Shown here: one piece after another, positions 11,999-24,800 of the stretch
How the letters are laid out: every line of letters begins with the position of its first letter
Position numbering within the stretch: the stretch's first letter is position 1
Origin: Antedon mediterranea
Lineage: Eukaryota > Echinodermata > Crinoidea > Comatulida > Antedonidae
Assembly (NCBI RefSeq): GCF_964355755.1
Contig: NC_092672.1
Span: 5,518,001-5,582,000, forward strand
Direction of reading: 5' to 3'
Length of the DNA stretch: 64,000 nucleotides
Program-made: the position numbers and the translations under genes
Notes under the pieces: generated by a model
Databases searched by the model: none
What the model was told of the DNA's origin: nothing
What the model saw: the letters and a program-made list of their open reading frames with translations, nothing else

Positions 11999-13080
11999 AA
12001 AAGAACACTAACCTTCATCAAGTGTTTTTAGTTCACAAGTTTTCAAGAATGCAAATAAAACATGTAGGAAGCTAAAGGAAAAACAATCCACAAAAAGAAC
12101 TGAACTTTGTGAACAATTACTGATTCTACTCAACTGTACATGCACAAGTCTGATCACAAATAAATGCATCCATATTTGCAAGACACCTCATTGCTTTTTT
12201 CACCCAGGTATATAAGTACCTGCATTTAAAGTATACATAGTCTTTTTGCACTTCAAAGTTATTTTATAGAAAAACTGCTTCGGTCTCGTCAGATAGCACG
12301 TACAACTTTTGTGATGCACCAACAAGCATATCGGCTACAAAATTAGCGCATCATAAATCAAAACATTGGGACCGGATTTTATTTGCCACGCTGGCACCAA
12401 AACAGGTGTGAAAGGTCCTTATAAATGTATGATGCCTCTATCCGTCAAATGTACATGCTTTGCTTGCAAACAAAAAATATACACTTTAATTTTCTCCAGA
12501 TTGATATTTAATTAAATTTTTTCTAATTCTTTTGACAAAATACAGTCAACTTTCTCCAAACAAGAAAGGATAGAAAAAGCCTTTGAGATCTTAAAAAGGT
12601 TGCAGGGTTTCATGAGTCTAATTTTAGAAGGGTTGAATTCAATTATTTATCACAAGTTACTAAAAATAATGACATATTTTATAATAAAATACATTTTCCT
12701 AATACAGTTACTTAATATATTTAATACAATTTGGTTATGAAACATGGTATAAATTATATTAAATTTGTAAACTTTGCAAAAATACCAGTTAAATTAGATA
12801 TACAGTACTAATCCTATACAGTACACTTTACTAAAATGTTTAAATACAATTTTTATTTTAATTAAATAAACATAATACTGATATGTTTTTTAGGTTTTAT
12901 TTTAGTTTTAAAATACTGATACAGTATATTAATTTAATTAGAACCAAACAGGTATATAATTTTAGTTACTCTGTAAAAAAGTACATTTCAAATGTTCATA
13001 TGTTTTGTGCTATAGCCCTAAAACAGCTCAATCAATCAATATTCATTTTTAAAAAACAGGTTAATTTTGTATCGTCAGTT
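11999..13080. other. Convergent intergenic region DDX52/SDR
   Basis: AATAAA at 12054-12059, about 55 bp after the DDX52 stop, is a likely poly(A) signal. On the other strand AATAAA (complement of 12852-12857) could serve the SDR. The rest is AT-rich, with no exon, tRNA or recognisable repeat. Confidence 0.55.
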
Positions 13081-14975
13081 TTACCAAGGTATTATTTCGC
13101 CGTTGTAACTAAACAGTTTACCGGCAGATGATTTGTTGAAGGAACTGAACAACTCAAACAGACTTTTAACACTTTGGTCAGTGGTCAGTTGGCCGTTTGG
13201 ACCGCCCATGTCGGTTTTCACCCAGCCTGGATGAATACATGCGACAAGGATTCCAGACGACTCAAGGTCAACACTCATCAGCTTGGTCAGCATGTTAACA
13301 GCAGACTGTGTTTTAGAAAGAAACATGTTTAATCAGAAGTAACCTTCTAAAAGATGTGAATAACATTATTAAAACTAACAAATTTTGTTATTTTAAAAAT
13401 CTTTATTTTTTCACGTTTTGGGGTTAATCAATCTTGATTGGTTATTAACTGCTAGTAGTAGACTAGTTCGAAATAACCTGTTAAAAATAATCAATTAAAA
13501 CACTCAATGGTTGTGTGTTTGACCAAATTAAAGTTATTTTAGGGTGTCTAGAAAACTAAGTTCTAGAAATCTAAGAACCAGTGGCCGTATTCACCATTCA
13601 CACTTAGGCTAATGGAAAGAAAGATTTTTTTTTTAATTTAAGGGCGTTTCCATTAGCCTAAGTGAATACAATTTAAGGGAATATCTCCCTTAAGTTATCT
13701 TAAGTCTTTAGTAATACCTTTGTTACTTGGTATGAATATGAAGAAGGAGGTCCACCAGGTCCAACTGATGCAATGGATGCCATGATGGAAGAGAAGTGGA
13801 TAATGGCTGCTTTTGATACACTCATGCCAGGCTGCGGGGAAGCTGCGGCAGCTGCTTTCAGTGATGGAAGCAAATCCTACAATAAATATTTCAGAATTTA
13901 TTAAAAATAATCAATTCATTTTAATATTTACTTGTTTAATAATCAATCCATCAAATCAACTTTTTTTCTTCGATAAAACATATGAATAACAATGCCACAA
14001 AATACCTCAATATAGAAAAAAGTAATTAAAAAAAAACATAGATATTATAGTGAACTGAAGAAAAACACTGAATTTCTCCATATTGCTTTAATACAAAGAA
14101 CAGAATCGTTACCTTTTTGTTTATGTAATGTATTATAAAAGATTGAAAGTTTAATATATATAAAAAAAGAATAATCCTGTTGTTTCTCCAGATGTAGGTT
14201 GGATTGTGGAAAAGTACGGTCATCAATGAATGAGTTCCATTTACCTGACAAATTTTAACTGGACCAGTAATATGTGCACTAAAACTCTGCTCCAATCCAT
14301 TTCGTGAGACTTTATCAAAGTCGCCAAATCTCTCCAGATGTACCCCGGCATTGTTTAGTAGTAAATTCAAGCCTTGTCCCTCTAAAATGTTCTTGACTTT
14401 GTCAGTAAATGCATTTATAGAGTCATCACTGAGTATATCTATAATTGAGAACAAATGATAATATTTCGCAAGTCATACCTTAATAATTAATACCACAGAG
14501 TTGTAAATAGGTATAGAGGGTATCTTGGCCGGAGTGCAAAGTAATACAGAAATTTCCTGTATTTATTTATTCCTTGTTATTTTGTATCGAATTCCGCATT
14601 TTTCAATTGTTCAAGACTTGAAGTTGTGCACAATATAAAATTAAATTGTGAAAGAAAAGTTCAATTTTGTGCTATTACTAATCTAAGTATTTACAAATTG
14701 TGCAAGGTTTCAATACTAAATATAAGTAGCACATTTAACATATAAACTCAATAAAACATAACATTTGAGCGGAAAAATGAAGTATACCTACCCAACTGCA
14801 AAACATGAACGTTTGAGTTGGATTTTGCAATGGACTGCAACTCAGTTGCCTGCTCCGGCGATCTGCACGTTGAAATCAGATGAGAGGGAGGCTTAGGAAG
14901 AGCCACGAATTGTTTGACAAATTCAAGCCCTATTCCTCTATTTGCACCGGTGATTATTACAGATCGGACGTTCAT
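13081..14975 (-). CDS. Short-chain dehydrogenase/reductase (sniffer / C-factor type)
   Basis: Four minus-strand exons: 14792-14975, 14245-14438, 13718-13876, 13081-13305; 762 nt, 253 aa, the usual length for a classical SDR. The Rossmann cofactor motif TGANRGIG lies at 9-16. NNAG at 90-93 is the central beta-strand motif. A Ser pair at 155-156 (HFSS) and Tyr175/Lys179 (YQVTK) form the catalytic set, followed by a HPGWVKTDMGG loop typical of carbonyl-reductase-like SDRs. It should reduce or oxidise a carbonyl with NAD(P)(H); the substrate cannot be told. The start Met is followed directly by the first beta-strand, and no signal peptide is seen. It is divergent from the SLC15 gene 880 bp away and convergent with DDX52. 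Confidence 0.9.
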
Positions 14976-15854
14976 GTTACAGATTATATTTTTTATACCC
15001 GGTTACTTAAAAAAGTATTACTATTAGTGTTCTCTTCTCGAACTTCCCTCTTTTTGCTTTTAGGCAGTCAGCTATTGAGTGTGGTCAGAGCATGGATGGT
15101 CAGAGAGAGAGTTTGATTGGTGGGGCGACGTACCTGGATGGTTGACACGTGCAGTGCTCATTGGAGCATTTTATATTATTAAACCATGATGCAGCAAAAC
15201 TGATGATTAGCTATAGGAACAAATCAGTCATTTTTACACTTTCAGTAAAAATAACCATTTATTATACTACTATCATATCAGGGAGGTATATGCATATAAA
15301 AGAAGACAAAACATATGTTAATAACAATAATATAATATTTGCGAAATTTACAAATTAAAGATCAATTGCGCCCTCATAATGATAGTTTGTCACGTACGTC
15401 ACATGACAGTTCATTGGTCTTATCACATGACATAACAAACATAGGGAAACAACAAAAAAACACTCCTGCTACTAATTCGACTCGATACCGGATAGGATAT
15501 CGAGCTGGTTATTATAATTTTTGAATCTTTTGTTATCGTTAGAATAATGTAACATTGACTGGTGTGACTAGAAGTTTTGATGTCTACGACGCGCAGCTTA
15601 TACAAGGAAGTTCACTTTAGGCCTACTTTTTTGTATGGGAAAGTCCCACAAAGTCAGTCAAGCCTGGCAAGCGCAGCAAGGATAGACTCTACTAGAGAGA
15701 GTGAAATCGTCACGAACTAAGTATAATTAGAGTTCACAAAGCAGGAAACAAAACAGTAAATGCCGACAGAGAAGACAAAGAAGATACAAAGAAGATTGAT
15801 TGTTTTGTAACTAGCAATTTACTCTTGTAAAGTTTGAATAAGATCTTGATAAAA
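14976..15854. other. Divergent promoter region SDR/SLC15
   Basis: An 879-bp spacer between two outward-facing genes. It should hold both promoters and the 5' UTRs. No TATA box at a convincing distance and no coding frame with a domain were seen. Confidence 0.5.
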
Positions 15855-18800
15855 ATGATGAGACAACAGGGAGGAGACAATGAAACGTCACCATTGTTAA
15901 AGAGGCAAAACTCTGATTCACAAAATTATAAAAGTTATAGAAGAAAAGTTGCTTGTTCTACAATATCATTAACCCAGATGTTTGAGCGAATTGCATTTTA
16001 TGGTGTGTCCGCAAACATGGTGTTGTTTCTAAACCAAGAACCCCTTCATTGGGCTGCAGATGAGGCTGTACAGGTTACCTTCATATTCACTGGACTTGCG
16101 TACATGTTTTCGCTTATTGGTGGCATACTAGCTGATTCGTTCTTTGGTAGATTTGTCACAATTGTTGTCAGTTTTGTTATATACATTGTGGGTTTAGTGC
16201 TTCTAACGCTTCTTGGGCATGCAGTGCACTATTCGAAATTTGAGATTTTGTGCGGCAATTCAATTGAATGGGTTAAAATTGTAGTGTCGAACAATCCAAC
16301 GCCATCAACCGATAACCAACCTATGCACGGCAATTGTAGAACACCGGTGTATATCTCGCTGATTTTAATAGCTATTGGAACTGGTATGATTAGAGCTAAC
16401 ATATCACCATTTGGAGGGGATCAGGTACCACCACATTTATAAAAAAAAAATCCATTTTGTTTTATTCGATTCCGAGAAAATCTAGTCTAAAATTTGTTGT
16501 TTTTTTTATAACAAATAATAAAAAACAAATGTCAATTGTCCAATATTTTTTGTAGGCATTAAATATTACATTTGTTGTATATTACAGGTTAAAAATGAAA
16601 ATTCCAATGTGATGCGAGCATTTTTCAATTGGTTTTACTGGGCGATTAATATCGGTGCGTTCATCGGAATAGGCGGGGTTTCCTTCCTACAGCAATACCT
16701 TAACTTCTTCTGGGGATTTCTGGCACCAACAGTTGCTATTGGAATCTCAATGATTGTATTTATTCTTGGACGTCCGTTCTATGCTTTGAAAAAGCCGACA
16801 GGAAGTGTTTTAACTAATATTTTCAGAATAGTGGTCGAGGCTTTTAGGGGAAGATCGAGACGCCGTCGACATTTCAGCAACCAAAATAGGTTTGTTTCAT
16901 AAAAGTAATTGCTTGGTCTATACAGTACATATAAACCTACAAATACATTTCATCATTCACCCCAACAAAACACCAGATCCAACACATGCCCTTGAAAATT
17001 CCACTCAAAATTATTACTATTAAATTGTATACAAAATAAAATAAGCCTATACTATTAAAACTATCACAGTATGGTTTATGTATTACTTGCACTTATAAAT
17101 TTTATTTTTCAGCAATCAAATATTGAGTCCATTGGCAAAGCCATCGTTCCTAGACATGGCAAAAGTCCGCTATGGCGGAAGTTGGCACGATTCAATGGTG
17201 GATGATGTGAAGAGTTTGGGTACGATCATTTTAGTGTTTGTGGCCCTCATCCCATACTGGATGGTGTACTTTCAGGTAATGTAAGATTTAACTTTATCGA
17301 ACCGGTAATAATTATAAAAAAAGTTCCAACAAATTCATCATGCAAGCTATTGGTATTTCTGTGGGTTTTTTTTTTTACAGATGCAGACAACATTCCTTTT
17401 GCAAGGTCTCCACATGAGAGCAACATTTAAACCAAATTGTGTAAACATTGCCAATTCTACTACCAATACAAGCTTAATGGTCACAGAAACTTCAGACAGT
17501 ATTGTGCCCACTGACTGTAAAGAAGATCCAGTAAGGGTTTCTCTTTCTAGGCTCCTTATATTTTAATCTAGCTGTTTTTTTTAAAAACAATGTGCTATTG
17601 AGACCCCTGGTTCTACCTTACATTGGCTTGATTTAAAACCAGGTTTGGGAAAATTAAAGAATTGCAATCTCCCAATACATTGTGATGCAACCAAAATGTG
17701 GGCTTTGAGAAGACAAGAGAAGTTTTTTAAAATATCAATCCAAAATGCGTAAAAACATAATAATATACAAAGGAGAATTGAAGAAAATGATATATATAAT
17801 AAACCCTGATTATTTTCAGTTTTCGTTTCCTGCCGCATGGTTGACCATTTTCAACGTTATCACTGTTCTTCTTCTCATCCCGTTAATGGAACGCGTCATC
17901 TACCCATTCCTGGATAAACGCAACATTCACATCTCACTTCTAAAGCGCATCATCATTGGAATGATCTTTATTATGTTAGCGGTCATCTGTGCCGGAGTCT
18001 TGGAGATTTACCGACTCAGAAACGTGCACGATCGTAAGAATGTCTGGGTACAAACTATAGGTACGACGCAATACTATGCTGCGCATTTGTGGATCTTTTG
18101 GCAGATACTTCAGTACGCGTTGATAGGAATCAGTGAAGTCTTCACAAGCATAGCAGGTAAAGCATACTGCCCCGACACATTTTTCCCCTATAATTAAACA
18201 TATACAGTACTGTACACCCAAGAGTTTTTCTGTTCTTAAAAAAAATACGACTGAGTCTAAATTAAAATAAACATGACAATATATAAGCAATATTAAAACC
18301 AAATGTTTTTATTGTATTAAATTTTTGTTAATTTCAACAGGTCATTGTAAATTTTCAGATGACCGAGAAACAAAAAAAAAGAAACAATTTCCTCCTCAAA
18401 GACTCAGTGGTTACACTAAGCACCCTATTAAAACAACGCAAGGTCCCAAAAGACTAGCTTTACCCATCACATGATCTAGTCTCCGAACCAGTACTGTACG
18501 TAGTATACATTGCAACATGTTTACACCATTTTATTTATTTCAAAGGTCTCGAGTTCGCATATTCACAAGCACCAAAGTCAATGCACAGCCTGATAATGGG
18601 CCTTTTCTACTTATCTGGAGGATTGGGTAATGTTTTTGGAGTGCTTCTCTATGACTTCACTACTAACGTTGTAGGATGGAAATCAAATAAGGATACAGCC
18701 AACATAAATTATATGAAATTGTGGAAATACTTCTTCTTACTTGCTGTGATCCAGTTCATAACCATTATCATTTTTAGTTTTGTCTCGCAGTCTTACGAAG

Positions 18801-18868
18801 CGAAGGAAAAAAAAGCAAGACAGAAGAACAACATTCAAAGAACGTCCCTAATACCGCCATTAGATTAA
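15855..18868 (+). CDS. SLC15A3/A4-type proton-coupled peptide/histidine transporter
   Basis: Six exons: 15855-16424, 16588-16889, 17113-17275, 17381-17530, 17820-18156, 18546-18868; 1845 nt, 614 aa. The start is Met-Met at 15855; upstream codons in the same frame have no ATG. POT/PTR family landmarks: FNWFYWAINIGA, AKVRYGGSW, YWMVYFQMQTTFLLQGLH, AAWLTIFNV, QYALIGISEVFTSIAG and EFAYSQAPKSM, all characteristic of the lysosomal PHT branch rather than PEPT1/2. The N-terminal tail has an acidic dileucine, ETSPLL (10-15), a plausible endolysosomal sorting signal. About 12 membrane segments. Oddity: the proton-coupling motif ExxER reads QMFER (Gln41, Glu44, Arg45). In mammals SLC15A4 exports histidine and peptides from endolysosomes and supports endosomal TLR signalling. 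Confidence 0.92.
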
Positions 18869-19202
18869 ACATAGATCTGGGTTGAAAAAGGCTAGCTAGG
18901 GAAAAGAAGGTGCTAAGGAAAGATACAGGTTTCAGGTTTCTTCATATGAACAAACAATAACAATATATATATATGTATAAAAGCATACATGTTTCACTTT
19001 CCACTTGTTAAACATCAGAAAAAATCTACATACTGGAATTGAACTATTTAATATAAATTGGCCTTAATGCTAAAACTTTACTGTAGTTATAGTAAAATTA
19101 ATGGTAAACAAATTTTTTTAAATAAGAAAAAATAAGGATCATATAATATTTTTTGGCTTTAAGATATTGTCATGCACAGAATTCAATCTGAACAATTTTG
19201 TT

Positions 19203-19239
19203 GGGGGGGGGGGGGGGACTGAGGGTCGGGGGGAGAGTA
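19203..19239 (+). other. G15 run and G-rich tract
   Basis: Fifteen consecutive G, then GAGGGTCGGGGGGAGAG. It lies about 335 bp after the SLC15 stop, perhaps in its 3' UTR. It could form a G-quadruplex on the plus strand. The run length may be uncertain in assembly. Confidence 0.6.
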
Positions 19240-19735
19240 TTGATTCGAGATATTTTCATGCACAAGGTGCAATTTCCATTAACAGCCATTTTTTTTATTT
19301 GAGAAAGCTTCAAAATTATGTCAATCCAAATATTTTTATATATATTCTTGAACGGTCACAACAAAATGCAGTTGATTCAGAATTAAATTTGATATGTAAA
19401 AAGAGTAACATTTTGAAAATATAATTATTGCTTTTTAAAATCGTCTTGTCTATTTTTCTTTTTGTCTAGTAAAATAACAATACTGTAGTAAATAAATTAG
19501 TAATATTAAAATAAAGTAATGATGAATACTGTAGTAAATAATAAGTAATAAATAAAGTAATGATGAAATCAATTCTTAATTATATGGAAAGACATCCCCA
19601 TTGGGCAAAGAATGTTGCTACATAATTTAAAGCGATATTTTAGTGTAAACATGAACGACATGACATGACATTTTTGGGCCGCATGTAAACTGAAGATTTA
19701 AACATTTATTTCAAGACATGTACCGGAAAAACCAT

Positions 19736-20040
19736 CTTTTTAGTCGCGTGCAACGCGACTCTATAGCTCACTATGTCGGTTGGTCTTCTCGGATAAAGAC
19801 TATAAACCGTAGGTCCAGTGTATTCATATTGCTCGTGTGCACTTTAAAGAACCCAGTACATCTTTCGAGACGAGTAGGGGATTATCCCGGCGTACTTGTT
19901 CACACACACACTGTCGTGGACAGACGTAATGGCACAATGTGACCCTTAGGGGAGAAGAATGTTGTTGAAAAGGTGTAAAATCTAAGTCCACAGTACTCTG
20001 ATCTTCATGAAATAGCACTATATAAATGTCGCATTGCATT
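19736..20040 (+). mobile_element. SINE S1, copy with a replaced head
   Basis: From about 19780 the body matches the other S1 copies: TTCTCGGATAAAGACTATAA, CACTTTAAAGAACC, ACATCTTTCGAGACGAGTAG. Instead of a tRNA-like head it begins with a TAGTCGCG...CGCGACTCTATAG hairpin, seen in reverse at about 43070-43095. It ends in a CACTATATAAATGTCGCATT tail. Confidence 0.65.
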
Positions 20041-20530
20041 ACATTGGTCGGTTAACTTGAGCACGCCACTGCAGCCATGTATATGGCCTTGTTTTTTATG
20101 AATCATATTCCCACTGATCAGGAATTTGGATGGGAAGCTACACTCCTTGATGGAAAAAAAACAGTACACATAAGATTACATATATGGTTATTTTATTATT
20201 TTCAATCAAAAATCGTCTATTAACATTCATTATCAGTCTTAAATGTTATATTCAGTAATCAACATATAATAGAATAATTGCTTTTATCTACATTTTTGTT
20301 ACAAAATAGTGCTTATTAGAACATATTGAGAAACGCCATCACCAAGAACATACAGAATCAAGTAAAGGGTTGGTATCTCGGTAGCAACCAGAGGGGAAGA
20401 AAAGCCCATCATAGAGGGTAAAAAGAGTATAACCTTCATCCCATCATAGAGGGGTAGGAAAAGGTAGATATATTTGTTAGACTTTCTTTTTAGAAGTAAC
20501 ATTTTTACAAATGTACTCCTCCTCAGCGGA

Positions 20531-20652
20531 AAGCTCTGCCTACACTATCAAACTTTATGTGACAAAAAAAGCGTGATGTGGCTATAATGGACATGTCAAA
20601 TCACTACCATATTTGGGCACATCAAACTAGTTTGATAGTGTGGACAGAGCTT
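20531..20652. mobile_element. MITE family M1, copy 2
   Basis: Begins AAGCTCTGCCTACACTATCA and ends GTTTGATAGTGTGGACAGAG, near-perfect terminal inverted repeats of about 24 bp. Confidence 0.85.
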
Positions 20653-21748
20653 AACATGAGTAGAAAGATAACATTTTGTTGTATGGAATTTCTGTATACT
20701 TTGATTGAACTCATCTGTAATTAATTGGCTTCAGATTAAACTCCGATAACAGACAAAAATAGATATTTCAGGGCCAAAAAATAATAGAAACTTGTAGATT
20801 ATGCTGAAATAGTAGAGTGCGCGCAACAATAACCAGGAGATTCAGGCGGCCTAAGTACTGTATGTCCAATCCAATGATATTTATAGAAAAATGATTCAGC
20901 ACTTTTACTTTCACTCAACAACAGTTAAACATAATCGAGACAAACTTTAAACCGATTTTTATCATAATTATTTTCTCACTTTTTCGATATAAATACCCAA
21001 AACCTAATGGTAGTAGGAACCAGTTTAACTGTAATTTTTTGTGTTCCCTTCATTTTTTCGCATTTATATATTTTTGTCTTTGTTCTATGAGCTCTTAGAT
21101 TAAGATTTTTTTTTCTCTTTTTTGCTATGAATATATTATGTCACCATGATATTCCAAAATAAAAAGATGAATGAATTTCAACTTTTTTTTAAAAATTATG
21201 CTGCGCATGCGTCATCAACCGATATCCAGGAATATTGCGTCGGAGGGTGAATAAAAATAAAGGTGTTTTACAGGACAGAGACAGTAATCTCTATTTTACA
21301 GTAGATCCACAAATACAATAATGCAAAAGAATACTTAAGTGCAGATATATCAAACATTATTAGTAATATTAGCACTTACCATACTTGGGTATAATAGGTA
21401 TACCTACATGAGTATGGCTTTATTTTTTACAAATTATTATTTGATAAATAAATTAGAATACTATATTTCATATAACTTTAATGATCTATCACTGAACATT
21501 CAAATATCTTCTAATTTCCCAATTATTGATCACAAAATTGAAACACAGAAGACGAAAAAAAACCACAAAACCCAACCATCGTGAAAATAAAACATATCCT
21601 AAAACACATAAAGATTTAATTTTTTTTAAAGAAACACAATTAGTCATGAATACAATTTTATTATTATTATTCAATAATTTAAAAATACAATTTTTGTCAT
21701 TTTTTCCACACATTTGCATTTGAAAGCGCCAAATCTACCACAAACAAT

Positions 21749-21754
21749 TTTATT
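21749..21754 (-). terminator. POR poly(A) signal candidate
   Basis: TTTATT on the plus strand gives AATAAA on the minus strand about 50 nt after the POR stop. AT-rich context lowers specificity. Confidence 0.45.
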
Positions 21755-21801
21755 ATGTAGACGATTGCAAATAAAAAAATAATCTTTCCTCAACTTTGTC
21801 A

Positions 21802-24800
21802 CTAACTCCACACATCACACGAGTAACGTCCCTTTGATTGCATTTTCTTTAAGTAGTCTTCGGCAGCTGATGATGTCAGTTCTCCTTTCTCAGTGATGAT
21901 TCCTCGTATAGTCTTCAAGACATCTGGTGCCATGTTACGTGCATCACTAAAAGTTTAAAAAGAAAAACAAAAATAGGAATTTGTTTTTATCAAATATATC
22001 ATGATTGAAATAAAACTTGTAAAATGTGCTTTTTTAAGGTCAATGACATTAAGTCATTGGACCCGACATACAACATGGTAATATGCATCAATGTTTGAAA
22101 CACTAAATTTATCCCATCATAATTGGTAAAAGGACTGCTTGCACTCTTTAGTTGTGTCCTGTGTTTCAAAATTAGGACATTTTGAAATCGAGGCTATTAA
22201 GAAATTTGGCGTGGACACTCTCATTATTCTAAACAAAAAGCCAAACTATACTACTACTACTACTACTACTACTGTACTACAACTACTACTGCTACTAAAG
22301 CTTGGTTCCCAGTAGAACGTAACGCAAGGACGTAAACGCAACGCAAGCGTTTCAACCAATGACAAGCGAAGTTATAGACAGTTAGCAATCACAAGCGAAT
22401 AAGCCATCGCTTGTGATTGGTCAGTTCACTTGCGTTGCGTTACGTCCTTGTGTTGCGTCGCTAGTGAGAACCACGCTTAACAAGGTATTAGTTGAAATCA
22501 CCTCCTCATGTATTGAGGTATCACAGTTATACAATAAGGAATTAAACCTAGATAGCCTACAAATTACGTTCAAAACAGATCATGGAAAACCTTTATAATT
22601 ATTGGTTGTTTATGAAGACAGCTACAAAATATTGCTTGACATGTTTATTCATGCAGAAAATTCTGTTTGTGTTCTCTATTAATTTAAAATCGAATCGGAA
22701 TTCTTGAAAACGTACTAATTCAGCAGCAATCGCATCCGATATCCGATAAAAGTATAGCAGCCATGAACAAAAAAATATTATTTTCACTCCCAGAGAAAGC
22801 GCATACGCAATTTTATTTTAATTAGCATTCGAATAAGACTACTCACCCACAAACGTATATATGTGCTCCCTTTTCTATCAATTTCCAAACCTTATCAGCT
22901 TCTTCCTTCAGTAAATCTTGTACGTAACGCTTTTTCTCTTGATCACGTGAAAACGCCACAAACATATCCGTCAATGTACCATTGTTAACATACTCTTTCA
23001 ATTCATCTTGGTAGATGAAATCCTCTGATGCTTTTCGGCAACCAAAAAATAAAACTGTCTCTCCGACATCTTTCCCTATAGACCATAATAAATTGAATAC
23101 ATCAATAATCAATGAAAAACATAAACATAAAATCTATATTTTGGTACTGTATTTCCACGAAAAAAAATTAACAGTCCAACAGTCTTTCTGCATATGTTTG
23201 TGTGCACAGAAAGACTTTTTGACTCGACATCTGTATAGTTGTGAGGTGCATCGTGAAAGTGAAAGGTTCTAAAGATCCAGGGAAGCATGAACAAAACAAT
23301 AGGGCGCTTTCAATTTGTGACGACAACTGACAACCCAAGTCTAGACTAACCTAGGTCAGGTCAATTGATGTGTGGTTGATCGTCATTTGGACCTAGAAAC
23401 CATCCATGCCATGATGCTGTAAAGCTCTCAAACTTTATATGAACATGATGTCATATCACTACCATATTTGGGTTTTTTTGTGTTAAACTAGTGTAGTGAC
23501 CGCGCAGTGTCACTAAACTCGTTTGATAGTGCAGACAGAGCTCTTTAGCCTAATTCTCTATTCACTCACCATCTTTCCTAAGTGCACTCCTCTCTTGTAT
23601 AAATCCACGGAATGGCGCCAGACCTGTTCCTGGTCCAATCATGATCACAGGGACTGTATGCTTGAATGGTAACCTAAACTGCGATTTACGGACATACACA
23701 GGAACTTTTGGAGCGTTTTCCGGCCCGTTTGGAATTTTATCCTTTAACCAACTTGTTGCCACGCCAAGATTGGTGCGATTGGTGAGTGTTTTATATTCAA
23801 CTAAGACGGCAGTTATGTGAATACTATTAGGATGCAGCTAGATTGATACAAATAATACACTATTAAAATATAATATTTTTTTTTCATATTTTTATAAATT
23901 AGGTACTTTAAATATAAAGCATCACAAAGAAAATGTTATTTTTATGTATTCACAAGCAATGCGTAGCAAAAAAAAAACATAAATTGGGTAGTTGAACAAG
24001 AAACTCACCTTTGGAGATGAAGATATGGAATAATATCTGGCCTGTAACCGTGGTAACAACTCACAAAGATGATCCAGAGGAGGTTTGCATGATGGGATAT
24101 CTTCAAGTATTGCCAAAATGTTCCTATGTGATTTTACAACCCAGTCACTATACTCTTTCTGGAAAACAATACATTTTTCATTATAAACAATATTAATCAA
24201 TTTGAAAATGAACCTGGCAATAGTTAAAAATTCCTCAACTTGTAAAAAAAACTTCACATTATGAATAAGAAAAAGTAGTATTTATTTTATTTATTTATTT
24301 TATTCAGTTGAAAACCAACAGCGATGCAACCGCCACTAACAGGTTGAATCTAAACATAATAAACTATAAAATGTATTCAAATAAGCAACAATAACATAAA
24401 CAAAGATCACAACATTAAAGAGATTTAACATTTCACCCTTAAATACATTTAAACTATCATAAAATAAATCAATAATGAATCATTATTATGAATTTAAATA
24501 ACAAAATCTCATCAAACCAGTTTGTTACAAACAAGGCAATATTGCATGACTAACCAATGCAATTTCTATAACAACAAATAATTGTAATCATGGAGCTAGA
24601 AATATATATCAAAGGTTGGAAAAATTTCATCTGGTTTTACAATAGGTATACATTTTTTTGGTTGTTACAAAAAGAAACCTTTATTATAGAAAAATATCAT
24701 TTATCAATTTAATTAATAAGCTTACCTTGCCCTCTGGCGTGGCAGAAGAAATCTTCAACAGGAATTCCTTATCTTTAGGGTCTGAGCAGTATTCGGAGAT

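Larger units (their letters stand above)
18869..21801. other. Convergent intergenic region SLC15/POR
   Basis: A 2.9-kb spacer without a recognisable gene. It contains a G-run at 19203-19217, a chimeric SINE at 19736-20040 and a MITE at 20531-20652. The 21040-21180 stretch, ending in AAAATAAAAAGATGAATGAA, resembles a retrotransposon tail. The short open frames are AT-rich and lack domains. Confidence 0.5.
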
